Below, one piece after another: positions 1 through 13,522 of a DNA stretch of 64,000 nt. This DNA is from Adineta vaga (taxonomy: Eukaryota; Rotifera): contig CP075497.1 in assembly GCA_021613535.1 (NCBI GenBank), positions 4,836,001 to 4,900,000 of the forward strand, read 5' to 3'. Below the pieces are notes generated by a model. That model ran no database searches. It was not told the origin of the DNA and worked only from the letters and a program-made list of their open reading frames with translations. The position numbers and the translations under genes were made by a program. The stretch's first letter is position 1, and every line of letters starts with the position of its first letter.

Positions 1-1608
1 TCATCATCATCATCATCGACTCGGATTCAGTGGCAGTAACCACTTCGCTGCACATGCATGAAAAGAAAGAAAGAAGAAGAGAAAAAAAGGGAATACTTTC
101 TATTTCTAATAATTAAACAGATTAACACTTACTTTTTTTTCTGCTACAGAAAATAGAATATGATCAGATGAATATTTATACATATCGTACAGACAGCTTA
201 TTTTCAATTCCTAGTATTCAAGATAATAAGGATACTATTGAGAAGAATGCAACTATGAATACTAAATTTAGCAATCTCGATCATTTCTGATCTATTCGCT
301 CGATGTTATAGAGGAAAAAATGACTTTGACGTGTCTCAAGAACGTTCTTTTGTTTAGTACCTTTGAAAATTCTCATATGTGTTCGGCAGTAGAAGGTGGA
401 GTAGAAGAGAATATGGGTGTAATAAAGATAAGAATTGAAATCAATTGATTTTCTAACGGACAATGTCTACATACACTATTTATGACGTCGGGCATCGGAC
501 GAACAACGATCACATCAAGGGTACTCGTTGACAATAAGACATGAGGTAGGTGTGACAGAAGAAAAAATAAATATATGATTGATCTCCTTGAGGGCATCTG
601 TGTCATTGATTAATTTTGTGAACAGAGTAGGAAGAGAAAAGAAAAGGTAACATCAAGTGTGGCAACAATCATTAGTTTTTTTTTTGTTCAAAGATTTATT
701 AAACTAACCTTCAAGTGTACTTTGTCTTCATATAATGGTTTCAACTATCTACATATTCAATCTATACATGAACAAGATTGTTACTCATTTGTATGTTATA
801 AATCAAAAAAGATTTTCAAACATAAAATAGTTTTAATTATAACATGAAAAAAAACAAGTTTTGGTCATTTTCTATGATTGACAAATGATGTGTATCATCA
901 TCATCATCATCAAATTTAATCATATCTCTCATCGGATAGATAATGTCCATAATAAAAGCTATAATCTCTTGGGGATGTATGTTGTAGACAGATCGATCAT
1001 TGAACACCACATATATACATAGAGAGTAAGACAGAAGAAGAAAAGTTCTTTTTAAATAAGCAAATGACAAGATGGTTGGTATTAATAATCCTCAACAATA
1101 TGTTCGATTCGGATTCTAATAATCACACAATCCACATCTGCATATAAGCTTTCATATAAAGATTCTTTACAATAATCCATCTTGATATAGACTACTTTTC
1201 ACTTGGCACATACATTGTCTATGTCAAAGTGAGTTACAGAAGAATGATTTATTGTCAAAGACCATGAAGAACGAAACATGGTGACAAAGTACTACTTTTC
1301 ATCAAATTGATCAATGTTACTTACAATGAACATTCTATATAACTAATTATACACAGCTGATACACTTGAACTATAGAACCTTGGGTAAAGATGATCCAAC
1401 TAACTATCTATTTGTGAATCAGAACATATTAAACTTGAAATTTGATCATTAAATATAGATTTTTTCTCATGCATATGAAATTGATGTCAAGTAATATGAT
1501 GCTTATCAACGGATGTCTTTCGTTTGATTGTTTTAATTCAACAAACATTACATAGAAATTATAAATAGGATGAATGCTAAACATCTATGAAGATTTATTT
1601 ATCAAAAC
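1..1608. other. Intergenic, no gene seen
   Basis: AT-rich sequence with no exon chain that I can defend on either strand. It contains short TCA/ATC microsatellites at about 1-17 and 893-911. The right end is probably the 3' flank of the minus-strand LYRM7 gene. Confidence 0.5.
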
Positions 1609-2168
1609 TTATTTTAATTTCTGTGCTGCTAATTCACACGGTGTTAGTCCTTGTTGTCGTGTTTTTTCTTCTTCTTCTTCTTCATGATGTGCTTTTTCAT
1701 CATCTTCACATTCACGAATCAGACGTGTATTATCGAATAACATATATGGTTTGACAACTAAACCTAATAATAGATTAAAAAATTAAAAACAAAAAATGAA
1801 ATCAATAATACTACATACGATAAGTATTTTCATCTGTTTGTATCGTTTGTAATACTTCTCGACGAAGAAAACTATCTGTTTCTTTTGCTGCACGAATTAA
1901 CTAATAGAAAATATGGATATGAATTGATTTTCTTCATTCGATGAATAACTTACTTCTTTGATCGTTTTTTCATCGGTAACATTTTTATAATGTGCAAAAT
2001 TTTCTCGTATACCTTGTGTCATACCTAAATAGAGAGATAGATGAGAAAACTTCATGGACAAAATTACTCACTAGCAATTCGTATTGGATCATTTTGAAAA
2101 ACATTTTGTGCGGTACGAAGTAATTTTTTATAATGTGTTAAAACTTGAGAACGTAACGGTGTACCCAT
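1609..2168 (-). CDS. LYRM7: LYRM7-like complex III assembly factor
   Basis: This LYR-motif protein is probably the mitochondrial matrix chaperone (yeast Mzm1) that holds the Rieske iron-sulfur protein before it enters respiratory complex III. Four exons (2168-2072, 2024-1954, 1900-1819, 1763-1609) sum to 405 nt, giving 134 residues. The N-terminus has HYKKLLRTAQNVFQND, which lines up with the LYRM7 stretch around RTRQQVFKND. A later segment, LRREVLQTIQTDENT, matches the family's LLRTSVIQGIHTDHNT type helix. The canonical Leu-Tyr-Arg is relaxed to His-Tyr-Lys. The C-terminal tail is acidic (a run of Glu after residue 110) and longer than in vertebrates. An AG acceptor lies at 2186-2187, 18 nt before the ATG, and no upstream donor is visible. 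Identification rests on remembered family sequence; another LYRM member is the alternative. Confidence 0.8.
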
Positions 2169-2418
2169 TACTTCTTTTTAGTTTTCTACAAAATAGAGAA
2201 CAACAAATTTACGATATTGTAAATTTCGATCTTTTCTTTTATTAGTCTTATATTATTAAATAAATATAAATTAGCTTGTACAAGATCAAAGAAAAAACAA
2301 AAGAAAAATTATAGCAGTTTTATTTGTTATTGTTGTTCAGTTGATAATTTATTAACGAATGGAATCTTTTCCGAATATTCTAAATGAAAAAAAAGCTTTT
2401 ATTTGTTCGATGAAGAAG

Positions 2419-4191
<1,773 letters not shown>

Positions 4192-4590
4192 TCTGAAAAG
4201 TTGCAATACGTAATAATAAAAAGAACGACGAATATAATATCACTCACTTAAATATGAATACATTGCGTCAGATTGCGTCAGCAATGACGATATATGACAA
4301 AACTATACAGGAAAGTTGCTAGAAATACTTTGAATTGACATCTGCTCGATAAATGATGAAAATTTATATTGTTTTTATGTCTCAAACTAGTAGTCGATAA
4401 ACTATCTCCATCTCAATTCTGAATGGATGTAAACAACATCGCGACGCACATTCGTTCTGTGTAATTCAGATGTCGTTGCTAACCGATTCCACATGATTGT
4501 TTTTATCTGGATAGAAGTATACTATGTACATACTAATCAGATTTATTTCAATACAAGTACAGAAAAACATTTCTAACACTTATTAAAGAA
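4192..4590. other. Gap between SARS1 and TMEM231
   Basis: About 400 bp between two minus-strand genes. It should hold the SARS1 promoter or trans-splice region and the 3' flank of nothing on the other side. An 'attgcgtcag' repeat unit occurs twice near 4262-4281. No gene seen. Confidence 0.45.
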
Positions 4591-5508
4591 TTAAGGAGAT
4601 TTTTTAACAATTGTTCGTAAAAGTCGATTACTGAAAACAAATTCTTTCACTTTGTTTATTAAATATAAAAATGGTAGTAAAGCAGTGACATATTGAATCC
4701 ATGCCCAACGAAATTCTTTCCAGAAACTTGGTACATAACGTATTGATTGTAAACTTGTACTAAGAACAACTCTCAATGTTAATTGTGGTTCACCTGTACT
4801 AGACGATGACCATCGAACATAATCTTGATCGAATGTTGTGAAATAATTACGAGATGTATAATTATTTAATATTTCATTAAGTGATGGTACAAGTGAATAT
4901 GTTCCGTAATTAATAATTGAATCTGAAATTGATGAAATGTCTGAATGATTTGAAATTGGATCTCGTTGATGGAAATTAAGTTGTCCATAAATGGTTACAG
5001 TAGCGTTATCTGCTAATGTTGTTGGTGCTTTCAATGAAATTAATCCAAGTGTTTCCATGCTAATTGTTGAATATTGATTAAGTTTATATTGGAACATAAG
5101 CCAAAGATTGACAGTTGAATCTGCAATTGATTGTGGTAAAATTACATTTAAGATTATTGTCTGTTGATCAATAATATTATCACCATCAGTATCTCGTGGA
5201 ATAGCTGTTCGAAGAGTAGTTGGATAATAATTTGAAATAAAATAATTATTTTGACGTGCATCAGATGAAGAAAAAACAAGAGAGGATGCTGAACCAATGA
5301 TTATTTGATATTTTCCATGATACGATATACGTGGTTGTTCACTATATGTTAATTCTTTATAATAGAAACCACTTGTAAAATAACTCGTAAATAATGGAGG
5401 TAGAAATGTTAGAAGAAGACAACATAGTTGAAAGAAAACAGCACTGGAACATGGATGAGCAAAATAACGAATTCGATGATCTTGAGAGTAGACTTTATAT
5501 AATACCAT
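4591..5508 (-). CDS. TMEM231: TMEM231, ciliary transition-zone membrane protein
   Basis: TMEM231 belongs to the MKS/B9 complex that gates proteins at the base of cilia; loss in humans causes Joubert and Meckel syndromes. The gene is a single uninterrupted exon of 305 residues, close to the usual family length. It starts MVLYKVYSQDHRIRYFAHPC and has one hydrophobic helix at about residues 24-46, then a large extracytoplasmic domain with N-glycosylation sites and a second helix near 275-295. Diagnostic stretches shared with vertebrate TMEM231 include FTSGFYYKELTYSEQP, the dibasic DTDGDNIIDQQTI region, and FWKEFRWAWIQYVTALLPFL before the C-terminal helix. Rotifers are heavily ciliated, so the gene is expected. 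The lack of introns is notable because most neighbours have several. Confidence 0.93.
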   Translation of the reverse strand: MVLYKVYSQDHRIRYFAHPCSSAVFFQLCCLLLTFLPPLFTSYFTSGFYYKELTYSEQPRISYHGKYQIIIGSASSLVFSSSDARQNNYFISNYYPTTLRTAIPRDTDGDNIIDQQTIILNVILPQSIADSTVNLWLMFQYKLNQYSTISMETLGLISLKAPTTLADNATVTIYGQLNFHQRDPISNHSDISSISDSIINYGTYSLVPSLNEILNNYTSRNYFTTFDQDYVRWSSSSTGEPQLTLRVVLSTSLQSIRYVPSFWKEFRWAWIQYVTALLPFLYLINKVKEFVFSNRLLRTIVKKSP

Positions 5509-6451
5509 TTTCTTGGTGATTGAAACTATATTGTCATTAACGAAGATGTTTTATCCAACATTATAGTTTATACTTTTCATATATAACTATGTGAATACCT
5601 CTATACCTGTTTGCTGTCGTATTATTAATCATTACAGATGGAGTTAGTAGTCAATTTTGTTCTCTATGAGCTCGCAATAATCTTTCATTAGAAAGAAGAA
5701 TGAAGAAAAAAATGTATGTAAGGTTCTATCCTACAAACTATCAACGAACACATTTATACGATATAAAAAGTCGTGAAATATCGATACTGCAATACCATTC
5801 CTTTTTTTATTATATCAAAATGTATACTAATAAAATTAACTGCTAATTTCTTACATAAATTTTTAACAATTCCATAAAAACCCTTTATGTTCATTTTCGG
5901 AATAGATTTGATATGCATATAATAATACCGTAGAGATATTTCTAGTCGATTATATAGTATCGATTTATCGGTTCATTTGTAAGATTCATCAAATAGACTA
6001 TTTCTATCGATGATTATCCATAACCACAAAGGCAAATAGGTAAATCAGGACATATCTATTCATTTACAATGTCATTTGACCTGTGGTGTAAATTCATCAT
6101 CATCATCATTTACATAGTAATATAGCCTAGCCTACGCATTCTCTACGACAACAATCTTCGTGACAGGCTAGAGAGAAAGCTTGAGTTATTTCAGGATAAA
6201 GAGAAAGCATAAACAACAGTAACACAAATCGGCCGACGGAAATTACCAGTTATACAGTTGTACTTACTATTATGTAGGAAAAAAAAGAACATACCGAAAA
6301 AAAAAACGAGAAGTACCATCGACTGAAAATCGCCTACATATACCAGAAAAGAAAAAAAAGCCGAAAGAGACACATAATAGCCATTTTTGTGCTCTATTTT
6401 ATCGTATTCCGTCTTGTTTTCTACGATTTTACACGTCCTAACATAAAGAAT
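5509..6451. other. Divergent intergenic region
   Basis: About 940 bp between the TMEM231 start (minus) and the LIM gene start (plus), so it probably holds both promoters. It is AT-rich and has a short CAT repeat at about 6098-6111. No exon chain seen. Confidence 0.45.
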
Positions 6452-7367
6452 ATGGCTACAGGTCCAACTGCAAATCGCCCATTGACAAAAACATTTTGTG
6501 CATCATGCCAACAAGCATTCACACCGAAAGATGCCATGCAAATTTATCAAGAGAAATATTATCATCCACATTGTTTTTGTTGTTCAAATTGTGGAAATAC
6601 ATTAGCTGGTAAACCATTTTATCCCAAACCAAATAATCAATTTCAATGTGAAAATTGTAATCATTCACTTGCACCAAAGTATGTCTATTCAATATTCATC
6701 TTTTGATTGTATAGAGAATCGATCATTCTATTTCATTATTATTATTATTATTATTTTAGTTGCTCTGTATGCAATCAGAAGATCCAATCAGGTACTGCAG
6801 CAAAACGATATAAAGAACGTCATTATCACAGCGGTTGCTTTCGGTAGAAAACTTCGATTTGATTAATCAATTTAGTTGACTTTGTTTTCTTTTTCAGTTG
6901 TTGCAAATGTAATGCTGTTATACCTGATGGTAAATCATTCTAAATCTTAGCCATTCTAATTAGACTACTTTGTTTAAATTTATTTAGGACATAATTTTGT
7001 TGATATGTTAGATGGTCGTTTTCAATGTTTAACATGCTCACATCATATTACAGGATCGTATCAAGGCAAAGAACATGCTCCACATCTGGAAAGTATGTTA
7101 GGTGAAGTCGTACCTGTACAATGTGATCAAGCAGGACGTATACCTATTTGTGACAAATGTACACGGCCTGTATCAAGCGAAGAAGATGCATTTAAACTTG
7201 AAACACGTTATTATCATCTTGAATGTGCTCGTTGTAATCGTTGCCGTAAGAAACTTTTAAGAGTTCCATGCCGAAAACTTGGTTCAGCTTTAGGTTAGTT
7301 GAAATTATCGAAAATAAAAATCAATGAATGTGATGTTTCTATTCTAGTTTGTCATACATGCTCATAA
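6452..7367 (+). CDS. Three-LIM-domain protein
   Basis: A zinc-binding adaptor made only of LIM-type modules, so likely a protein-protein scaffold at the cytoskeleton or in the nucleus. Five exons (6452-6678, 6760-6843, 6898-6929, 6988-7293, 7348-7367) total 669 nt, 222 residues. Module 1 opens CASCQQAF and continues YHPHCFCCSNCGNTL. Module 2 opens CSVCNQKI and continues YHSGCFRCCKCNAVI. Module 3 opens CDKCTRPV and continues YYHLECARCNRCRKKLL, ending CHTCS at the stop. About 35 residues separate modules 2 and 3. The first ATG in frame is at 6452. I cannot place it in a named LIM subfamily; the multi-LIM arrangement resembles PINCH/prickle/testin-type proteins but without their other domains. 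The last exon is only 20 nt. Confidence 0.8.
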
Positions 7368-7471
7368 TTCATCAATATATATATAAGTATTAACTCTATA
7401 CAAATAAGCCTGATTATGATATATTTTCTTTCACCTTAATTATTGAAAAACCCTTGATCATTAATTTTATT

Positions 7472-10092
7472 TTACACAATATGAAAGTTTATTCTTTTTT
7501 CTGAAAAAAAATAAAATCGTAAAAATTGAATATTATTAATTAACTTGAACTGTATTGGATTTATGAGGTGAATTGGTGTCACAGTTGATGTACGTACGGA
7601 AGATAATGTTGAATTCTTATTGATTCCATTTGCACGAGAAATACGTCGTTGAACTTTATGTTTAACCATTTCTTTACCAATTTCAACTTGTTTAATCCAT
7701 GGCTTTCGTTTAAAATAATTTGCTTCTTGTAAACAATTGACAGCTGTTGATCGTGTTGATGCACTTGCATAACGTTCATAAGATTTGAGAGTTGTTCGAT
7801 GAACATCAAGATCAAGACGAGATTTGATTGGACTTGCACCAATGTTAATTGGATGATCAGGTAAAGCTAGACATGAATCAATATCCACAAGTGAACCACG
7901 ATTAGTTGATAATGAAGTTGTCAATTGATCTGATGAATATGGAGTTGAATCTTCCTTTTGGTATTGTGGTTGTTTTTGTTGAACATCTCGAACAGATTGT
8001 TCAATTTGTGCGAATAATTGTCGTCTTTTAGCTTCATTCTGTTCTTCAATATCATGTGCGAGACGAGAAGATGAGTATACATAAGCATCAGCTGCTGACA
8101 TTACCGATGGTGAAGTTTGTTTATTATTACTATTGATTAGTTCAGAATAGTATGAGAGTGATGAAAGTGTTGGTGATGGATTTGACATTGAAGATATAAT
8201 TGAAGGCAAGACACTCTTGTCTTTTTCATTACTAATACTATTACGAGATATTATTGGTTGAGGTGTATGCGTTGCTAATTTTGATTTTTCTTTATAAAAG
8301 ATAAGAATCAATATTGAACGATCTGTAACATAAGATACTGATTATATTCTACCTTCATTTAGCGTAGGATTCGTTACTGATAATGATGATGTTCGCAATA
8401 TGCCAGGTGTTGGTGAATGATTATGATCAACTATTGATCGAGCTGTTTTTAAATCTAATAAGAAATAATTAGAATAGATTATGATGGAGATAAGTTACTT
8501 GGGGATAGTCGTGGAGTAAGAATTGAATTTTTTCTTAGATCTGGTATTGTTTCAGATGGTACAGATGTTCGTGGATGTCCTTGATGGTATGCAGCAACTG
8601 CTTGTTTAATAACTCGCCGTCGTTCATCTGATGCAAATTTTTTCATTGAAGTTTTCATTTGTAGAATTTTTTCTTGTTCTTCATCGCTAAAACCAAGATA
8701 ACAATCAGTTCGTGATGCATTATCCGAACGTATTATTCGAAGTTGTTCTGGTGGTACTTCAAATGTATTATTATAACCATCGATTAATACTTTATATCCA
8801 AGTAAACCTGTTTCAGGATAGATTTTTTTTGTTTGTGCAGTTGAAAGTTGTCCACCAAATTTTTTCCATGTTTTTTCTCGTGCTCGTTCGCACCAACTAA
8901 TTAGAAAGAATGAATTTTACTAGAAAAAAAAAAGATCTTCAATAATGAATTTTACCTGACAATTCTGCAATAAATTGGTAGAGAAATGTGAACATGATGT
9001 GGAGATGGACGATGAACAGCATTTGTATTACTTGTTGATGTTAGTAAATTTGTAATATATTCACCATTTGCATTCAATGGTATTCGAAGATAATATTGTT
9101 TATTGTATAAATAAAAATAGATAGAATTATAACATCGTTTTTGATCTTTTGTTTTCGATTTTGATGAATAAGAAAGTGCTAGTCGATATGGTAAACTTCC
9201 CGTAATAGGATCACGTGTTTGTGTACATAAAATAGAATTTTGAACGAAAAGATCAACTAATAACTTATGTCCTCGTTCGATAGCTATATGAATAGGACAT
9301 TGAAGAGTTTCTGGAAATAAATCAATATTTGTACTAGCAGACCATTGACGAGATGGTGGTTCGCCCACTGGACGATCACTTCGTGCACCTTGTCGTAAAG
9401 CATGACCTGCTAATTCCAAATGACCTGAATAGAATTTTGATAGTTTACAAAATGTTCAACTCAATCGTAAAAAAGAAAGAAAATTTACCATAAAAAGAAG
9501 CAATATATAGAGCAACTTGTGCTTGATAATGTCGTGTAAGTTCTTCCGGTGAGAAACGTTCTATAAGACCTTTAACGCAAGCAGCAATAAATTTATCAAA
9601 ACCTTGCCATACTTTTAAATAGACATGATCATGAGTTTTAATATCATAATTAATCAATTTCATTTCATCATATAATCGCTGTGTACCTGAATATGTTTCT
9701 AAACAAAATGTACTCAATGGTAAACCAATTTTCCTCGAAATAATTTGTCTTATTGAACCAATGTCTGTATCCATTGTAATTGTTGAATCAAAAATTTTTA
9801 GTATACGCTTATCAAAAGCACAATAAACATAAAGATCCGCTGCTTTTTGCTCTCGATATAAACAATGAATAATAGCTCCGGATGGAATACCTAAATCTGA
9901 CACTAACCATTGTGGTTTGAGATCAAAACCATTGTAACTAAGAACAACCGATGTTTCCGATGGACCACTACCATGAACTTTCAAACCAAATTTTTGTTTT
10001 GCTAATTCAAGAATTTCTTCAACATGAACATTTTCATCGATATCAATTAAAGTTATTGCTTTTGTTACTGGATAAAATATATGATAACGCAT
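7472..10092 (-). CDS. ANKUB1: ANKUB1-like ankyrin and ubiquitin-fold protein
   Basis: Homologue of vertebrate ANKUB1, a protein of unknown molecular role with an N-terminal ubiquitin-like fold followed by ankyrin-like repeats. The first exon (10092 to about 9489) encodes two ubiquitin-like segments beginning MRYHIFYPVTKAITLIDIDE, then the conserved RHYQAQVALYIASFYG. The second exon has ELAGHALRQGARSDRPVG and CPIHIAIERGHKLLVDLF, matching the ankyrin part of ANKUB1. Later exons are Ser/Thr-rich and low complexity. The C-terminus keeps the diagnostic KPWIKQVEIGKEMVKHKVQR, equivalent to the vertebrate KPWLQQVEIARTL stretch. It has about six exons and roughly 750 residues. The stop used here assumes that the last exon is read through to 7472. 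It is convergent with the LIM gene, only about 100 bp apart. Confidence 0.85.
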
Positions 10093-11073
10093 TTTTTTCT
10101 CATTTATTGAATTTTTCTATTAATATAAACATGATTAGAAATGTCAACACTTTCCTCAAAAACAAGTCTATTTATAATAGTCACGACAATTTTTTTATAA
10201 TTAATATAATCAGGAACAGATTTGGAATCAGACATGATTAGAATCGAATCTCTAACCAAATATCTGAAAGCATTGTATTTTTAACGCTAAGTATGTTTAA
10301 AAGTTAAACGATTTTCAGTTAAAAACAATCGCGAAAGATGATGAAAAGAAGAAAAAAAACTTCTTACCTTCGATGGACTGTTGCTCGATCGTTTCAACAT
10401 TTTATTTTCCATGAATATACCAACACTGGTGTCTTCCTTCAATTAATCTAAAAATGATACGAATAGAAATGGAGTTTAAAAATCTACTAAAATATTTGTT
10501 CTTCTTTTTTCTTTCTTACTATTCGATTTAATAACGTCTATTTTTATTTCGCTCAAGAAACAACAACGGATTTCTCTCTTTCTCTCGTATGGACAACATT
10601 CATAATGCATGTTGACAGGCATAATTGAATAAACATAAATACTTCTCGATGTTTCTTTTCAAAAATCCGTATGAGTTATTGTTTTGATGAATAAATTTAC
10701 TAACGCACCTACGCTTCAATATAGATAGTAATGGTAGAAAAACTTAAGAGAGAAATGTTTGCATTAAGTTCTTTTTTTTTAAGTGAATATTTTAACAAGC
10801 ATTTTATGTCAATAATCATGATGGAATTGAAAATATTAGAGGGAAAAAAAAGAAAATAAATACGACGATTGAAATGTCATGTTTAGAATAAACCCGATTG
10901 ATAACGATTGTATGTATTATACTTATGAAGGACAAAAAAAACGGATGAATTTGAATGTAGACAAACATCTGTGTTTTATTATCGAATGATTTTTTAAATA
11001 TCCAACAAAAGAAGTTTTTCGGAGTAGTAGTAGTAGTAGTAGACGATTGAATTGATGTGAATCTAACTAAACT
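10093..11073. other. Divergent intergenic region
   Basis: About 980 bp between the ANKUB1 start (minus) and an orphan gene (plus). There is a TAG/AGT microsatellite at about 11023-11042, just before the orphan gene. No tRNA or exon chain could be supported. Confidence 0.45.
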
Positions 11074-11886
11074 ATGATTAATATTAGCTATGTTTTTGTT
11101 TTTTTTAATATTTATATCTTTTTCAAAATAAGTACTTGTGAAATCTTTCCATTTTTTGTCTATGCTGATGAAAATTTTGTAAAATGTTCCGATGGTAAAC
11201 TTGAATCATTTAATAGTACTCAAAATATTCTTCCAAAATGTATTCAAGCAACACAAATAGAACGAATCGATGTTTTTCAATTATTTATTCAATGTCCCGA
11301 TGCACGAGTACATTTTGAATTGAATCGTACATTTCCTTCGAATGCTCCTTCGTCGGAATATTCCCTGACAAGTTTATATCCACATTGTTTTCTCGAACAA
11401 ATTCATCATAATCATTTTATTCCTTATCAAACTCGATATATAGCAGAAAATGAGACATTTACACAAATCATATCATTTCAATGTGATTCATCTAATCTAA
11501 CAAATCAACGTTGGAAATTCAATGAACAATTTTATTTATATTTTAAATTAATGAACTATGGACTTTGTCGATATTTAGTTCAATTGATATATTCCGATGG
11601 GAAATGTAATCGATTCTATCAACAAACGTATAGAATACAACTTCAAATCAAACATTCAGTGTGTTATTATCAATTAGGACTTCAAATTTCAGATAATTCC
11701 TTAGAATATTTTGATCAATTAATACGTACAAATCTTTCCGTTAATAGCCAATCAATTTCTTCGAAAACATCAGCTAATCATTCGATTATTATTATTATTT
11801 TTACTACATCAATGACGGGTATATCTCTATTTTTATGTAGTATCATATTTATACTTATGTATCGGTTTAATCGATTTCGAAGATAA
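11074..11886 (+). CDS. Orphan type I membrane protein
   Basis: I do not recognise this gene. It is one intronless reading frame of 270 residues. An N-terminal hydrophobic stretch (about residues 4-22) ends near STCEIF and looks like a signal peptide. The ectodomain of about 200 residues has roughly ten cysteines (for example VKCSDGK, FIQCPDA, PHCFLEQ, ISFQCDSS, GLCRYLV, GKCNRF, HSVCYYQ) and many N-glycosylation sequons (NST, NRT, NET, NLT, NLS, NHS). A membrane helix lies at about 240-262 and is followed by a very short basic tail, RFNRFRR. The layout suggests a disulfide-stabilised cell-surface protein with almost no cytoplasmic part. An AATAAA-type signal occurs near 11960. Confidence 0.7.
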   Translation: MINISYVFVFFNIYIFFKISTCEIFPFFVYADENFVKCSDGKLESFNSTQNILPKCIQATQIERIDVFQLFIQCPDARVHFELNRTFPSNAPSSEYSLTSLYPHCFLEQIHHNHFIPYQTRYIAENETFTQIISFQCDSSNLTNQRWKFNEQFYLYFKLMNYGLCRYLVQLIYSDGKCNRFYQQTYRIQLQIKHSVCYYQLGLQISDNSLEYFDQLIRTNLSVNSQSISSKTSANHSIIIIIFTTSMTGISLFLCSIIFILMYRFNRFRR

Positions 11887-12070
11887 ACAAGAGTCTAAAT
11901 AACAGACAATACTACTTCATCGAATAATAATCGATATTATTAGTTTTCTTTGGGAATAATAAAATAAAATATTGTCTTGTCTTCTTTTAAGATGAATAAA
12001 AATTTATTATTGAAAATTCAGTTAGAACGAATGAAAGAAAACGAGTTTTAGAATTTGTTGCTCTAGTCAT

Positions 12071-12844
12071 TCAAACATGAAGGAATTGAGTTGTTCTATT
12101 CCAATTCCATAACCATTTGTAAATACGAAATAGAATGTAACCAACAAGAAATCCAGCAATAGGACCAACTGCATAAATCCAAGCTGTTGAATGATATGTA
12201 CCCGAAGCTACGGCTGGACCTAACCATCGCCATGGATTTAATGCAGCACCATCTCGATCAGCACCAAGTAAAAACGATGAAAAGACTACGAGTCCAATAG
12301 GATATGCTGCTTCTTTATGTGAATTATATGTCGTTGTAAAGAAAATGACGAATGAAAGGACTGTCGTACAAAGAAATTCAATGGCAAATCCATGCATAAC
12401 AGTTACACCAGGTTGAAGTCCTGGTGTACCTAATGTAGTACCTGTACCATATAAACAAAGAAGTAATGCACCAGAAAGTAGAGCACCTGCAGCTTGTGCG
12501 ATCAGATAACTAATAATTTCAATAATTTTCATCTTACCATCGAAAGCAGAAGCTATCGTTACTCCAGCATTAAAATGTCCACCAGAAACAGGTCCAAATA
12601 CATAGACTAACCATACTGTAACTAGTGCATGTGCAGCAGACACAGTTAAAAGATTATCTGTTTTCGTTGCACAACCAGCACCAAAAAATATAAATAAACA
12701 AGTACCTATTAATTCACATAATAAACGCACACGAAGTGGTGGTGGTTGTATAAATCCATTGTCAAGTCCATTGGGAGATAATTTCGTATATGGATCCGAA
12801 GAAATTGCATCACTTGGATTAATTCTAATAGCACTTAAAGACAT
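12071..12844 (-). CDS. Aquaporin family channel with altered NPA boxes
   Basis: Membrane channel of the MIP family, 257 residues, intronless. Six hydrophobic helices and two half-helix loops are apparent. Helix 1 has LRVRLLCELIGTCLFIFFGA with the family Glu. Loop B reads SGGHFNAGVT where the family normally has HxNPAVT, so the first NPA box is Asn-Ala-Gly. Loop E reads GAALNPWRWLGPAV, so the second box is Asn-Pro-Trp, and the following Arg of the selectivity filter is kept. The Asp-rich loop E insertion typical of glycerol channels is absent, so it is closer to water-type or bacterial AqpZ-like channels. Transport specificity cannot be predicted with these boxes. The start is the only ATG before helix 1 that gives a plausible cytoplasmic N-terminus. 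Confidence 0.88.
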   Translation of the reverse strand: MSLSAIRINPSDAISSDPYTKLSPNGLDNGFIQPPPLRVRLLCELIGTCLFIFFGAGCATKTDNLLTVSAAHALVTVWLVYVFGPVSGGHFNAGVTIASAFDGKMKIIEIISYLIAQAAGALLSGALLLCLYGTGTTLGTPGLQPGVTVMHGFAIEFLCTTVLSFVIFFTTTYNSHKEAAYPIGLVVFSSFLLGADRDGAALNPWRWLGPAVASGTYHSTAWIYAVGPIAGFLVGYILFRIYKWLWNWNRTTQFLHV

Positions 12845-13522
12845 CTAAATTAATAAAAGAATAAAGAAAATCATTTGATATCCATTTAGTGACAAATAAA
12901 GTTAAATTCCGGTAATAAATGTATCAAACAAAATGCATGACCTTTTTTAGCTGTAAATTTAGTCAGATCGTCATTTTATCGTGTAATGAGATTCACATTC
13001 CAAAATGTATACCTATATTTATCTGTAGATAAAAGATAAAGTTTACACGTATCATCTTCTTTTCTTTTTCAATGATACTGTCATAATTACATCGTATTTT
13101 CTTTAACATTATGTTATCACGACTTTTTTTTTTTGCAAGATGATTTCGTAAACATTACAATGAATACATAGTTTTTAAGAAAAGAATTCGAATAAAAGAA
13201 GTATTTTGAATGCAATATGAAATAATACAATATGTCAGTTTTATCTAATAGGTTTTTATATGAATATTTTCATTCTTTTATTGTATTAAATTACAATGAC
13301 TTTTATATTATCTCAACTCATTTCATGATTACATAGATATAACAAAACTTTTATTTTACGTTCTTTCTTTCTTTTTTTGTTATTTGACATAGCAGTATGT
13401 ATATATCATACTATCAGACTCAAAAAAGAAGTTTTTTCTCTTTAATCTATCTCTTTTCTTTCTCGTGTATACTGATATGAAGACCACAGTTGTCGATTCA
13501 AGATAAATCACACTATCGTGAT
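12845..13522. other. Divergent intergenic region
   Basis: About 680 bp between the aquaporin (minus) and the SMP-30-like gene (plus), both intronless. It is AT-rich, with poly-T tracts near 13127. No gene seen. Confidence 0.45.

Noticed and set aside
893-911. Asp-rich minus-strand frame over the ATC repeat
   Set aside because: The run of Asp comes from the microsatellite, not from a conserved acidic domain.
10215-10260. Possible tRNA T-arm ('gattagaatcgaatct' region)
   Set aside because: No matching acceptor stem or anticodon arm could be folded around it.
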